Assembly (NCBI GenBank): GCA_913044085.1 | Contig: CAJWNW010000007.1 | Span: 1-28,802 of the forward strand | Source of the DNA: an uncultured Flavobacteriaceae bacterium | GTDB lineage: Bacteria > Bacteroidota > Bacteroidia > Flavobacteriales > Flavobacteriaceae | Direction: 5' to 3' | DNA length: 28,802 nt | Part shown: positions 10,001-15,792 of the stretch, in pieces | Layout: the number at the start of each line of letters is the position of its first letter | How positions within the stretch are numbered: position 1 is the first letter of the stretch | Program-made: the position numbers and the translations under genes | Notes under the pieces: model-generated | What the model saw: the letters and a program-made list of their open reading frames with translations, nothing else | Told to the model about the DNA's origin: nothing | The model's database searches: none

Positions 10001-10339
10001 AATTTAGACGCCTCGGAAAAACTCACAAGCTCACAACTCTTAGAATGTGTGGTTGAAGGTGGTAAAACGCGCTTAAGACCAGTGATGTTAACTGCTATCA
10101 CCACCATCTTAGGTTTGCTCCCCTTGGCCTTGGGTATTAATATCAACTTCAAAACTTTGGTAACAGAACTGAATCCAAACTTTTACATCGGTGGTGAAAA
10201 CGTTGCTTTTTGGGGACCAATGGGGTGGGCCATCATTTACGGCCTTACATTTGCAACTTTTTTGACCTTGGTAGTGGTCCCTATTTTATATTACCTCATC
10301 AATAAAATTAAGACAAGACGCATGAATGTTGCAGCCTAG
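7079..10339 (+). CDS. RND-family efflux permease (AcrB-type inner-membrane pump)
   Basis: 1086-aa proton-driven exporter with the HAE/RND topology: TM1 near residues 20-38, a large periplasmic loop, TM2-6 (about 345-500), a second loop, and TM7-12. The TM4 motif reads GMLVDNGIVVVEN with D410-N411, so only one of the two AcrB relay aspartates (D407/D408) is kept. In TM10 the AcrB Lys940 position is Asn (VVNNAIVLIDY, N954). The Arg of RLRPVMLTA (R1000, AcrB R971 region) is kept. These substitutions recur in a large RND subgroup, so the pump need not be defective. A short insertion (about residues 1020-1043) precedes the last helix, and the tail is basic. Last gene of the efflux operon; substrate unknown. 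Confidence 0.95.
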   Translation: MGTKKFKEFKLSSWAISNKSTVAVITFIVILGGLLSYMSMPRENFPEIIVPQIYVATPYPGNSALDVEKLITKRLEKEINAITGIDKITSNSIQGYSSIKVEFNFDITPSEALLKVKDRVDIAMADKDFPKDLPTEPSVTEVNFSEMMPIMNINLSGDFSMDQLKDYAEYLEDEIEALTEISGVDIRGVQEKELEVAIDLYKMESSKISFTDVENAIDFENQSISSGDILEDGTRRNVRVVGEFVDPLKVKDIVVKREKGNIVYLRDIADVTFKEQEKQSYAREYLQPVVMLDVKKRSGQNLLVASSKIDEIIKTAKANVFPSNLVISKTNDQSNDTKTMVADLENSIVLGIILVVAVLYFFLGFRNALFVGIAIPLSMLLSFIILSFLGVTLNTMVLFSLVIALGMLVDNGIVVVENVYRLMDKGHSRIEATKKGVGEVAMPIIASTATTLAAFIPLVLWDGIVGEFMQWLPITLIIVLSSSLFVALVINPMLISLFMKVIPKKENKLTFIHTLEKSYQKFLSYALKGKNPYGILAGTFSLLFLAAGLMYLFPPKILFFPDTEAKQVFVFLEYPIGTDIEETNLLSKRIESDIENHLMQYETNGENFLVTSVIGQVGEGTADPSRGQTGGNTPNKARITVDFVKFQDRKGISSEQVLRDIREVIQGYPGVRIVVDKPADGPPTGSPINLEIKGDNYELILETANNLKQFIDRANIPGIEELKLDIDQGKPELLVQVDRQKARRLGISTAQIGSSLRTALYGKEVSTYKDLKDDYPINIRLKNAFRYDRNALMNQKITFRNQSSGRIKQVPISAVASTQNNSSFNAVKRIDMDRVVTVYSNVLSGYNPTDVNAKIKTFIEDFEVPKGLEISFTGEQEKQAEEMAFLSKALLIAVLLIFLILVAQFNSASTPIIISISVVLSLIGVLFGLLIFRMDFVILMTMIGIISLAGIVVNNAIVLIDYINLTIKRKRRALNLDASEKLTSSQLLECVVEGGKTRLRPVMLTAITTILGLLPLALGININFKTLVTELNPNFYIGGENVAFWGPMGWAIIYGLTFATFLTLVVVPILYYLINKIKTRRMNVAA

Positions 10340-10345
10340 ATGCTG

Positions 10346-10373
10346 TTGTTTTAGTTTAATAATCTTAAATTTG
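10346..10373 (+). promoter_or_regulatory. candidate promoter of aspS
   Basis: TTG at 10346-10348, 17 bp, then TAAATTTG at 10366-10373, a perfect match to the Bacteroidetes -7 consensus TAnnTTTG. Transcription would begin around 10380, leaving about 12 bases before the aspS ATG at 10392. It sits immediately after the RND pump stop codon, which suggests aspS is expressed independently of the efflux operon. Confidence 0.5.
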
Positions 10374-10391
10374 TACATCAAATAGAATGAC

Positions 10392-12137
10392 ATGTATCGA
10401 ACGCATCACTGTGGCGAACTAAACGCTTCACACATCAATCAGACTGTAACACTTTCTGGCTGGGTCCATAAATCCAGAGACAAAGGATTTGTAGCTTGGG
10501 TAGATTTACGCGACCGCTATGGCATTACGCAATTGGTCTTCGATGCCGATCGAACGGATAAAAATTTGATGGAATCGGCCAGGGGCTTAGGGCGCGAGTT
10601 TGTCATTCAAGTGACTGGGACCGTCATTGAACGCGCTTCTAAAAATCCAAACATACCTACAGGTGAGATTGAAATTTTAGCAACTGCCCTAACAGTACTC
10701 AATACCGCAAAAGTGCCCCCTTTTACCATAGAAGATGAGACCGATGGCGGTGAAGAATTGCGCATGAAATACCGTTATCTAGATTTGCGTAGAAACCCAG
10801 TAAAAAACAAACTTATCTTTAGACACAAAGTGGTCCAAGAGGTTAGGAACTATTTATCCTCTAAGGAATTTATTGAAGTTGAAACCCCCTACCTCATCAA
10901 ATCAACTCCAGAAGGTGCAAGAGACTTTGTGGTGCCTAGCCGTATGAATGAGGGACAATTTTATGCCCTTCCACAATCGCCACAGACCTTTAAGCAATTG
11001 CTCATGGTTGGCGGTATGGATAAATATTTTCAAATTGTAAAATGTTTTAGGGATGAAGATTTACGAGCTGACCGCCAGCCTGAATTCACCCAAATAGACT
11101 GTGAAATGGCCTTTGTGGAGCAAGAAGACATTCTTAATGCCTTTGAAGGGTTGACCCGTCACCTCCTAAAGACCATAAAGGGTGTTGAAGTGGATGCATT
11201 TCCACGCATTTCTTACGATGAAGCTATGAGAACCTATGGGAACGACAAACCCGACATTCGTTTTGGGATGAAGTTTGGTGAGCTCAATGCCATCGCACAG
11301 CACAAGGATTTTAACGTCTTTAACAAAGCAGCGCTTGTGGTTGGTATTGCAGTTCCAGGTGGAAACAAGTATTCTAGAAAAGACATTGACAAGCTGATTG
11401 ATTGGGTCAAACGTCCACAAATTGGGGCCCTTGGTATGGTCTATGTGCGTTGTAATGAAGATGGCAGTTATAAATCTTCTGTAGATAAATTTTACGATCA
11501 AGACGATTTGGCCAAATGGGCTAAAGCAACAAATGCCAAAGCTGGCGATTTGATTTGTGTACTCTCTGGAAAGACAAATGAAGTTCGTGCACAATTAAGT
11601 GCTTTGCGGATGGAACTTGCAGGGCGTTTAAACCTCAGAAACCCGAAAGAATTTGCCCCTTTGTGGGTGACCGATTTTCCACTTTTGGAATGGGACGAAG
11701 ACACCCAATCCTATCACGCCATGCACCACCCCTTTACTGCCCCTAAATCAGAACAAATTAGTTTATTAAATTCCGATCCTGCCGCGGTCAAAGCCGATGC
11801 CTATGATTTGGTGTTGAATGGGAATGAAATTGGAGGGGGGTCGATTCGTATTCATGACAAAACCACCCAAGCTTTGATGTTTAGACATCTTGGCTTTACT
11901 GAAGAAGAATCAAAGTCACAGTTTGGGTTTTTGATGAATGCTTTTGAATATGGTGCACCGCCACATGGTGGGATTGCCTTTGGACTGGACCGCTTGGTCG
12001 CAATTCTTGGTGGACAAGAAACAATTCGAGATTTTATCGCCTTTCCTAAAAATAATTCTGGTAGAGATGTCATGATAGACGCCCCCGCGCCCATTGATAA
12101 AGCGCAGTTAGACGAATTGGGTTTAAAAACAAAATAA
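10392..12137 (+). CDS. aspS: aspartate--tRNA ligase
   Basis: 581-aa class II aminoacyl-tRNA synthetase of the bacterial AspRS type, charging tRNA-Asp with aspartate. The N-terminal OB-fold anticodon-binding domain covers about 1-105 (GWVHKSRDKGFVAWVDLRDR). The catalytic core follows, with LRMKYRYLDLRR, the motif 2 region FRDEDLRADRQPEFTQ from about residue 219, the bacterial GAD insertion domain around 290-400, and motif 3 GIAFGLDRLVAILGG near 530-540. Length and domain order match bacterial rather than archaeal enzymes. The gene has its own likely promoter and is followed after 12 bp by a small membrane protein gene, probably co-transcribed. Confidence 0.97.
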   Translation: MYRTHHCGELNASHINQTVTLSGWVHKSRDKGFVAWVDLRDRYGITQLVFDADRTDKNLMESARGLGREFVIQVTGTVIERASKNPNIPTGEIEILATALTVLNTAKVPPFTIEDETDGGEELRMKYRYLDLRRNPVKNKLIFRHKVVQEVRNYLSSKEFIEVETPYLIKSTPEGARDFVVPSRMNEGQFYALPQSPQTFKQLLMVGGMDKYFQIVKCFRDEDLRADRQPEFTQIDCEMAFVEQEDILNAFEGLTRHLLKTIKGVEVDAFPRISYDEAMRTYGNDKPDIRFGMKFGELNAIAQHKDFNVFNKAALVVGIAVPGGNKYSRKDIDKLIDWVKRPQIGALGMVYVRCNEDGSYKSSVDKFYDQDDLAKWAKATNAKAGDLICVLSGKTNEVRAQLSALRMELAGRLNLRNPKEFAPLWVTDFPLLEWDEDTQSYHAMHHPFTAPKSEQISLLNSDPAAVKADAYDLVLNGNEIGGGSIRIHDKTTQALMFRHLGFTEEESKSQFGFLMNAFEYGAPPHGGIAFGLDRLVAILGGQETIRDFIAFPKNNSGRDVMIDAPAPIDKAQLDELGLKTK

Positions 12138-12149
12138 CACCCCCATCCA

Positions 12150-12422
12150 ATGAAATATTTAATTTGGTTTCTTTGCATCTCAGCCTTCGCTTCAATAGGG
12201 CTTGGGTTTGCCATCCCTGACTCAGACACCATAGATCCTATAATGAAGGCGGAGGAAATTGCCATGTCCGAGAAGCTTATTGGATTCGGTGTTTTGGGCC
12301 TTTTTTTGATTGTATTCCCCTTGTTCTCTTATTACCGATGGAAAGATAAAAAAATGGCGGACTATATGCTCACCGAGGAAAATTTAGATAAGATGCGGGA
12401 ATATAATGAGGCCAAAGACTGA
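12150..12422 (+). CDS. small two-helix membrane protein of unknown function
   Basis: 90-aa protein I cannot assign to a family. Helix 1 (about residues 2-21) looks like an uncleaved anchor or signal peptide (MKYLIWFLCISAFASIGLGF). A short acidic external loop follows, then a second helix (about 42-61, LIGFGVLGLFLIVFPLFSYY) and a charged cytoplasmic tail rich in Lys, Glu and Asp. It starts 12 bp after aspS on the same strand and is probably expressed with it. Its TGA ends exactly where the convergent tadA stop begins, leaving no intergenic space and no terminator. Start choice: the first ATG after aspS. Confidence 0.75.
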   Translation: MKYLIWFLCISAFASIGLGFAIPDSDTIDPIMKAEEIAMSEKLIGFGVLGLFLIVFPLFSYYRWKDKKMADYMLTEENLDKMREYNEAKD

Positions 12423-12872
12423 TTAATTTAAGTTTCGTTTCTCCACAAAAAACCGTTTTAATAAATCGGAAGCTTCTTTAGCTAGTACGCCTCCCTCCAG
12501 TTTTGTTTTAGGATGTAATTTTGTACCCATGGCCCTGCAACCCCGTTCTTTATCTTCTGCGCCATAGACTACTCTTGAAATCTGACTCCAGTAAAGCGCG
12601 CCTGCACACATTTGACAAGGCTCCAAAGTCACATATAGCGTACAATTGTGTAAAAATTTACCACCTAAATAATTTGAAGCCGATGTGATGGCCTGCATTT
12701 CGGCATGGGCAGTCACATCATTTAACCGTTCTGTTAGATTGTGTGCTCTGGCAATGATCTGCTGATTAACAACAATGACAGCGCCAACGGGGACCTCTCC
12801 TTGCTCAAAAGCCAATTCTGCCTCAACTAAGGCCTTTTTCATAAAATAAGCATCGTCTAATTGAAAATTCAT
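12423..12872 (-). CDS. tadA: tRNA-specific adenosine deaminase
   Basis: 149-aa zinc-dependent deaminase that converts A34 to inosine in tRNA-Arg(ACG). The cytidine/deoxycytidylate deaminase fold is shown by HAEMQA (zinc ligand H56, catalytic E58) and PCQMCAGAL (zinc ligands C86 and C89). The segments GEVPVGAVIV and AHNLTE are typical of TadA rather than of free-nucleotide cytidine deaminases, as is the YGAEDKERG segment. Second gene of a minus-strand pair: it starts 2 bp after the dGTPase stop. Its 3' end abuts the convergent 90-aa membrane protein gene. Confidence 0.93.
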   Translation of the reverse strand: MNFQLDDAYFMKKALVEAELAFEQGEVPVGAVIVVNQQIIARAHNLTERLNDVTAHAEMQAITSASNYLGGKFLHNCTLYVTLEPCQMCAGALYWSQISRVVYGAEDKERGCRAMGTKLHPKTKLEGGVLAKEASDLLKRFFVEKRNLN

Positions 12873-12874
12873 TT

Positions 12875-14230
12875 TTAAAACTTTAAGCCCTTAAATTTTT
12901 TGTAAGTTAAGACCGCTTTGCTATCAGAATAAGAAGCGATTACGGCACAAACGCCCATGAGGCGATTGTACAGACTTGGCTGTGTAAAATCAAACTCTGA
13001 AGGCAATATTTTGAGAAGAAGTTCATCGTAATGGCTGCCTTGATCGTCATAACAATTATTGACCGCCGTGGCAAAGCGCAACAATAATTCGTTGATGACT
13101 TCAAACCCTGAAATTTCTTTGTCTATCACCTCTTTAGAGTTGTAAATGCGATCAATGCTCAGTTTGATAATATCATCCATTTGAGCTTTGTAGGGGCTTT
13201 TGTCTAAAAGTGAACATTCAAAACTACCCTTTAGCAAGGCTTCCTCGTTGCGGACAAAAAGCGCAACGGCCTCGTCAATTAAGGTGCCTATGGCCAAAGC
13301 GCGTAAATAGCTGACTCTTGATTTTTTGTTCGGTAGCGCATTGTATTTCTCCGTTTGAATGTTGCCCTTAACCAGTTTAATGAGGTATTCTAGCGCAAAG
13401 TCTTCTTCAATAAGACCTAAATTAATGCCATCTTCAAAGTCGATGATGGTATAGCATATATCATCCGCCGCTTCTACCAAATAAGCCAAAGGATGTCTGG
13501 AAAATTGGCTTGCTGATTTCCCTTGACTTTTTAACAAGCCTAATTCCCTAGCGACATCCTCAAACATAGCCGCCTCGCTTTGGAAAAAGCCATATTTTTT
13601 ATAGGCCACATGAGTGCTGGACTTTTTGGGTAAGGACGCTTTAGGATATTTTGTAAAGGCCCCTAAGGTGGCGTAGCTGAGACGCAGCCCCCCAGGACGG
13701 CCTTGCAAATCTTGGGTTAAGATTTTAAAACCATTGGCATTACCTTCAAAATCACAAAGATCTTGGTATTCTCTAGCGCTCAGTTCTGATTTGTAACTTT
13801 TACCTGGGCCAGTTGTAAAAAAATGCCCAATGGCCTTTTCTCCAGAATGGCCAAAAGGTGGATTTCCAATGTCATGTGCTAAAGCGGCAGCCGCTACGAT
13901 GGAACCAAAATCATTGGGTTTATAGCCATGAACCTCTGCAAGGGCGGGATGCTTTTCTAAGACTTTTTCCCCTACTTTCCGTCCCAATGAACGCGCCACA
14001 ACGCTCACTTCTAAACTGTGAGTCAGTCGGGTGTGCACAAAATCAGTGGAAGACAATGGAATAACTTGGGTCTTGTCTTGAAGACTTCTAAATTCTGGTG
14101 AGAAAATAATACGGTCGTAATCTACGTCAAACCCCAAGCGGGTTTCGTCTTGTTCGTTGCGCAAGCGTTTGTTGGTATCCCCCTGTCTTTTTAAAGACAA
14201 TAATTGCTCCCAATGCATGATGTCAGTCAT
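12875..14230 (-). CDS. dgt: deoxyguanosinetriphosphate triphosphohydrolase (dGTPase family)
   Basis: 451-aa HD-domain dNTP triphosphohydrolase, hydrolysing dGTP (or other dNTPs) to the nucleoside and tripolyphosphate and so limiting dNTP pools. The N-terminal signature FRSLQDKTQV then HTRLTHSLEVS supplies H71. The HD pair is H119-D120 in ALAHDIGNPPFGHSGE, and the fourth metal ligand lies in VEAADDICY (D256/D257). These place it in the dGTPase group rather than among short YfbR-type nucleotidases. The start could be Met1 or Met5 (MTDIM); the longer form is used. It overlaps no neighbour and is followed 2 bp later by tadA. True substrate preference cannot be read from sequence. Confidence 0.93.
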   Translation of the reverse strand: MTDIMHWEQLLSLKRQGDTNKRLRNEQDETRLGFDVDYDRIIFSPEFRSLQDKTQVIPLSSTDFVHTRLTHSLEVSVVARSLGRKVGEKVLEKHPALAEVHGYKPNDFGSIVAAAALAHDIGNPPFGHSGEKAIGHFFTTGPGKSYKSELSAREYQDLCDFEGNANGFKILTQDLQGRPGGLRLSYATLGAFTKYPKASLPKKSSTHVAYKKYGFFQSEAAMFEDVARELGLLKSQGKSASQFSRHPLAYLVEAADDICYTIIDFEDGINLGLIEEDFALEYLIKLVKGNIQTEKYNALPNKKSRVSYLRALAIGTLIDEAVALFVRNEEALLKGSFECSLLDKSPYKAQMDDIIKLSIDRIYNSKEVIDKEISGFEVINELLLRFATAVNNCYDDQGSHYDELLLKILPSEFDFTQPSLYNRLMGVCAVIASYSDSKAVLTYKKFKGLKF

Positions 14231-14356
14231 GGTTGCAAGATACTAATTTTCAGTGTTAAGTAAATGTTTCTAGACTGTATAACTTTTGAAATATAAATAA
14301 CACTTTATTAAACTAAACGTAAAATTTAATTAATCGATAATAGTGGCAATTGAATG
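14231..14356. other. intergenic stretch upstream of dgt, nothing recognised
   Basis: First part of the 325-bp gap between the divergent dgt and porin genes. It is AT-rich. I found no perfect TAnnTTTG box on the minus strand for dgt and no ORF worth reporting. The rest of the gap is described in the entries at 14357-14524. Confidence 0.5.
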
Positions 14357-14473
14357 TAGTTTTGAAAAAAAATTAACAACAACTAAAATGAAAAATTTAA
14401 AATCTTTATTAGCATTTGCGCTTTTAATATAATGAATGTTCAAACATGACTGCCTTGGCCAGGCAGTCTTTTT
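14357..14473 (+). other. orphan mini transcription unit: promoter box, 13-codon ORF, terminator
   Basis: TAGTTTTG at 14357-14364 is a perfect TAnnTTTG match, though no clear -33 element is visible. It is followed by an ORF at 14388-14432 encoding MKNLKSLLAFALLI and a stop. This has the shape of a Sec signal-peptide start (Lys, then a hydrophobic run) that breaks off where a cleavage site would follow. The stop overlaps a second ATG (TAATG), reading MNVQT and a stop. A strong intrinsic terminator at 14448-14473 closes the unit. It may be a decayed exported-protein gene, a leader peptide/attenuator of the downstream porin, or a small RNA gene. I cannot decide between these. Confidence 0.35.
14448..14473 (+). 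terminator. intrinsic terminator upstream of the porin gene
   Basis: Hairpin GACTGCCT (14448-14455), loop TGGCC (14456-14460), AGGCAGTC (14461-14468): a perfect 8-bp GC-rich stem followed by five T residues at 14469-14473. It ends the 13-codon ORF unit just before the PHO-box-like repeats of the porin promoter. The plus-strand T-run gives the direction. Confidence 0.75.
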
Positions 14474-14480
14474 GTTTATT

Positions 14481-14524
14481 TAATTTTTACATAACATTCA
14501 CTTAACATTTGATTCGCAAATTTG
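14481..14524 (+). promoter_or_regulatory. candidate phosphate-responsive promoter: PHO-box-like direct repeats plus -7 box
   Basis: Two perfect 7-bp direct repeats, TAACATT at 14492-14498 and 14503-14509, are separated by CACT, giving an 11-bp period. A third, degenerate copy TAATTTT (5 of 7) lies one period upstream at 14481-14487. This is the architecture of the PhoB PHO box (7-bp repeats, 4-bp AT-rich spacer, 11-bp period), although the repeat is not the E. coli CTGTCAT. CAAATTTG at 14517-14524 matches TAnnTTTG at 7 of 8 positions, 7 bp beyond the last repeat, where an activator replacing the -33 contact would sit. The downstream genes are phosphate-uptake genes. The regulator identity is inference. 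Confidence 0.45.
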
Positions 14525-14555
14525 TAATCGACAAAAACTAATAATCTAAATCAAA

Positions 14556-15758
14556 ATGAAAAACAAGCTAGTTATTATAGTAGCCATTCTTTTTACATTC
14601 AACTTACAAGCACAAGAAATTAGCGATACTTCCTTTGGTAAAGGATTGATTAATTTCGTTGCAAAAGACAGTACATTTAGCGTAAAGTTTGCCCCTCGTT
14701 TTCAAGTTAGATCAATGTCGTCATGGGATCACAACGGCGATATTTATGGAAGTGGAGAACACAACTTTATTGTCAGACGATCAAGACTAAAATTTGATGG
14801 GTTTGCTTATAATAAAAATCTTATTTACAAGATTGAGTTAGGCTTGTCAAACAGAGATATTTCTGGTGCTAATGATTTTAACCGTAATACTCCTCGTTAC
14901 ATTTTAGATGCTGTTCTTAAATGGAAATTTGCTAAAAACTGGGAATTTTGGGCAGGGCAAACAAAACTTCCTGGAAACGTTGAACGTGTCGTTTCGTCTG
15001 GTAACTTACAATTAATTGATCGTTCTTTATTAAACAGTCGCTTTAATATTGATCGTGATTTAGGAATACAATTACGTCACAAAACAAAGCTTGGTGATAA
15101 CTTCCTAATGCGAGAAAAATTATCATTATCTCAAGGAGAGGGTAGAAATGTAAGTGAAGGAAATGAAGGTGGATTACAATATACTGCTAGACTTGAATTG
15201 TTGCCATTTGGCACATTTAAATCAAAGGGTGATTACAGCCAATCAGACTTAAAGCGCGAAGAAAAGCCTAAACTTATGTTAGGCTTTACTTACAACTTTA
15301 ACGAAGATGCTGTAAGAGAAAGAGGGTTTTCTGGTGATTACATGATTCGAAACGATGAAACAATATACGGAACTAATCAGACAACAATTTTTATAGATGC
15401 GATGTACAAACACAATGGATTTTCGTTCATGGGAGAATATGCCAAAAGAACTGCTGATGACGAGATTGCGACAGAGTCAGATGGACTTACTCCTACCGGG
15501 GATATTGTGCTAACTGGAAATGCATTAAACCTACAAGCTGGATATTTATTTGACAACAATTACGAAATTGCAGCGCGTTTTACAACATTAGAGTTTGAAG
15601 CAGTAACTGGGAAAGAGCCTACAAAACAATACACGCTTGGACTCAATAAGTTTGTTGTTGGGCATAAGCTAAAAATTCAAAGTGATATTAGCTACACAAC
15701 ATTAGATGACGAGTCAGATAACATAACTTTCCGAGTTGGTTTTGACATCCATTTTTAA
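14556..15758 (+). CDS. phosphate-selective porin O/P family outer-membrane protein
   Basis: 400-aa outer-membrane beta-barrel. The first 20 residues form a signal peptide (MKNKLVIIVAILFTFNLQAQ). The mature protein consists of alternating amphipathic strands, for example FSVKFAPRFQVRSM, VRRSRLKFDGFAY and WEFWAGQTKLPGN, and ends in a terminal Phe (FRVGFDIHF), the usual barrel-assembly signal. The RRSRLKFDG and AGQTKLP segments are characteristic of the Porin_O_P family that includes Pseudomonas OprO/OprP. The likely substrate is phosphate or polyphosphate. This is supported by the PiT permease gene 34 bp downstream in the same operon and by PHO-box-like repeats in front. No symbol is given because oprO and oprP are not distinguishable. 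Confidence 0.88.
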   Translation: MKNKLVIIVAILFTFNLQAQEISDTSFGKGLINFVAKDSTFSVKFAPRFQVRSMSSWDHNGDIYGSGEHNFIVRRSRLKFDGFAYNKNLIYKIELGLSNRDISGANDFNRNTPRYILDAVLKWKFAKNWEFWAGQTKLPGNVERVVSSGNLQLIDRSLLNSRFNIDRDLGIQLRHKTKLGDNFLMREKLSLSQGEGRNVSEGNEGGLQYTARLELLPFGTFKSKGDYSQSDLKREEKPKLMLGFTYNFNEDAVRERGFSGDYMIRNDETIYGTNQTTIFIDAMYKHNGFSFMGEYAKRTADDEIATESDGLTPTGDIVLTGNALNLQAGYLFDNNYEIAARFTTLEFEAVTGKEPTKQYTLGLNKFVVGHKLKIQSDISYTTLDDESDNITFRVGFDIHF

Positions 15759-15792
15759 TAATGATTATTTAACAAAAAAAATAAAATAAAGT

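Noticed and set aside
11166..11594. 142-aa minus-strand ORF inside aspS
   Set aside because: Lies wholly antisense to a well-conserved synthetase, has no recognisable motifs, and its residues look like a reverse reading of aspS codons.
11852..12265. 137-aa minus-strand ORF over the aspS 3' end and the 90-aa gene
   Set aside because: Antisense to aspS motif 3; no family resemblance, composition of a shadow frame.
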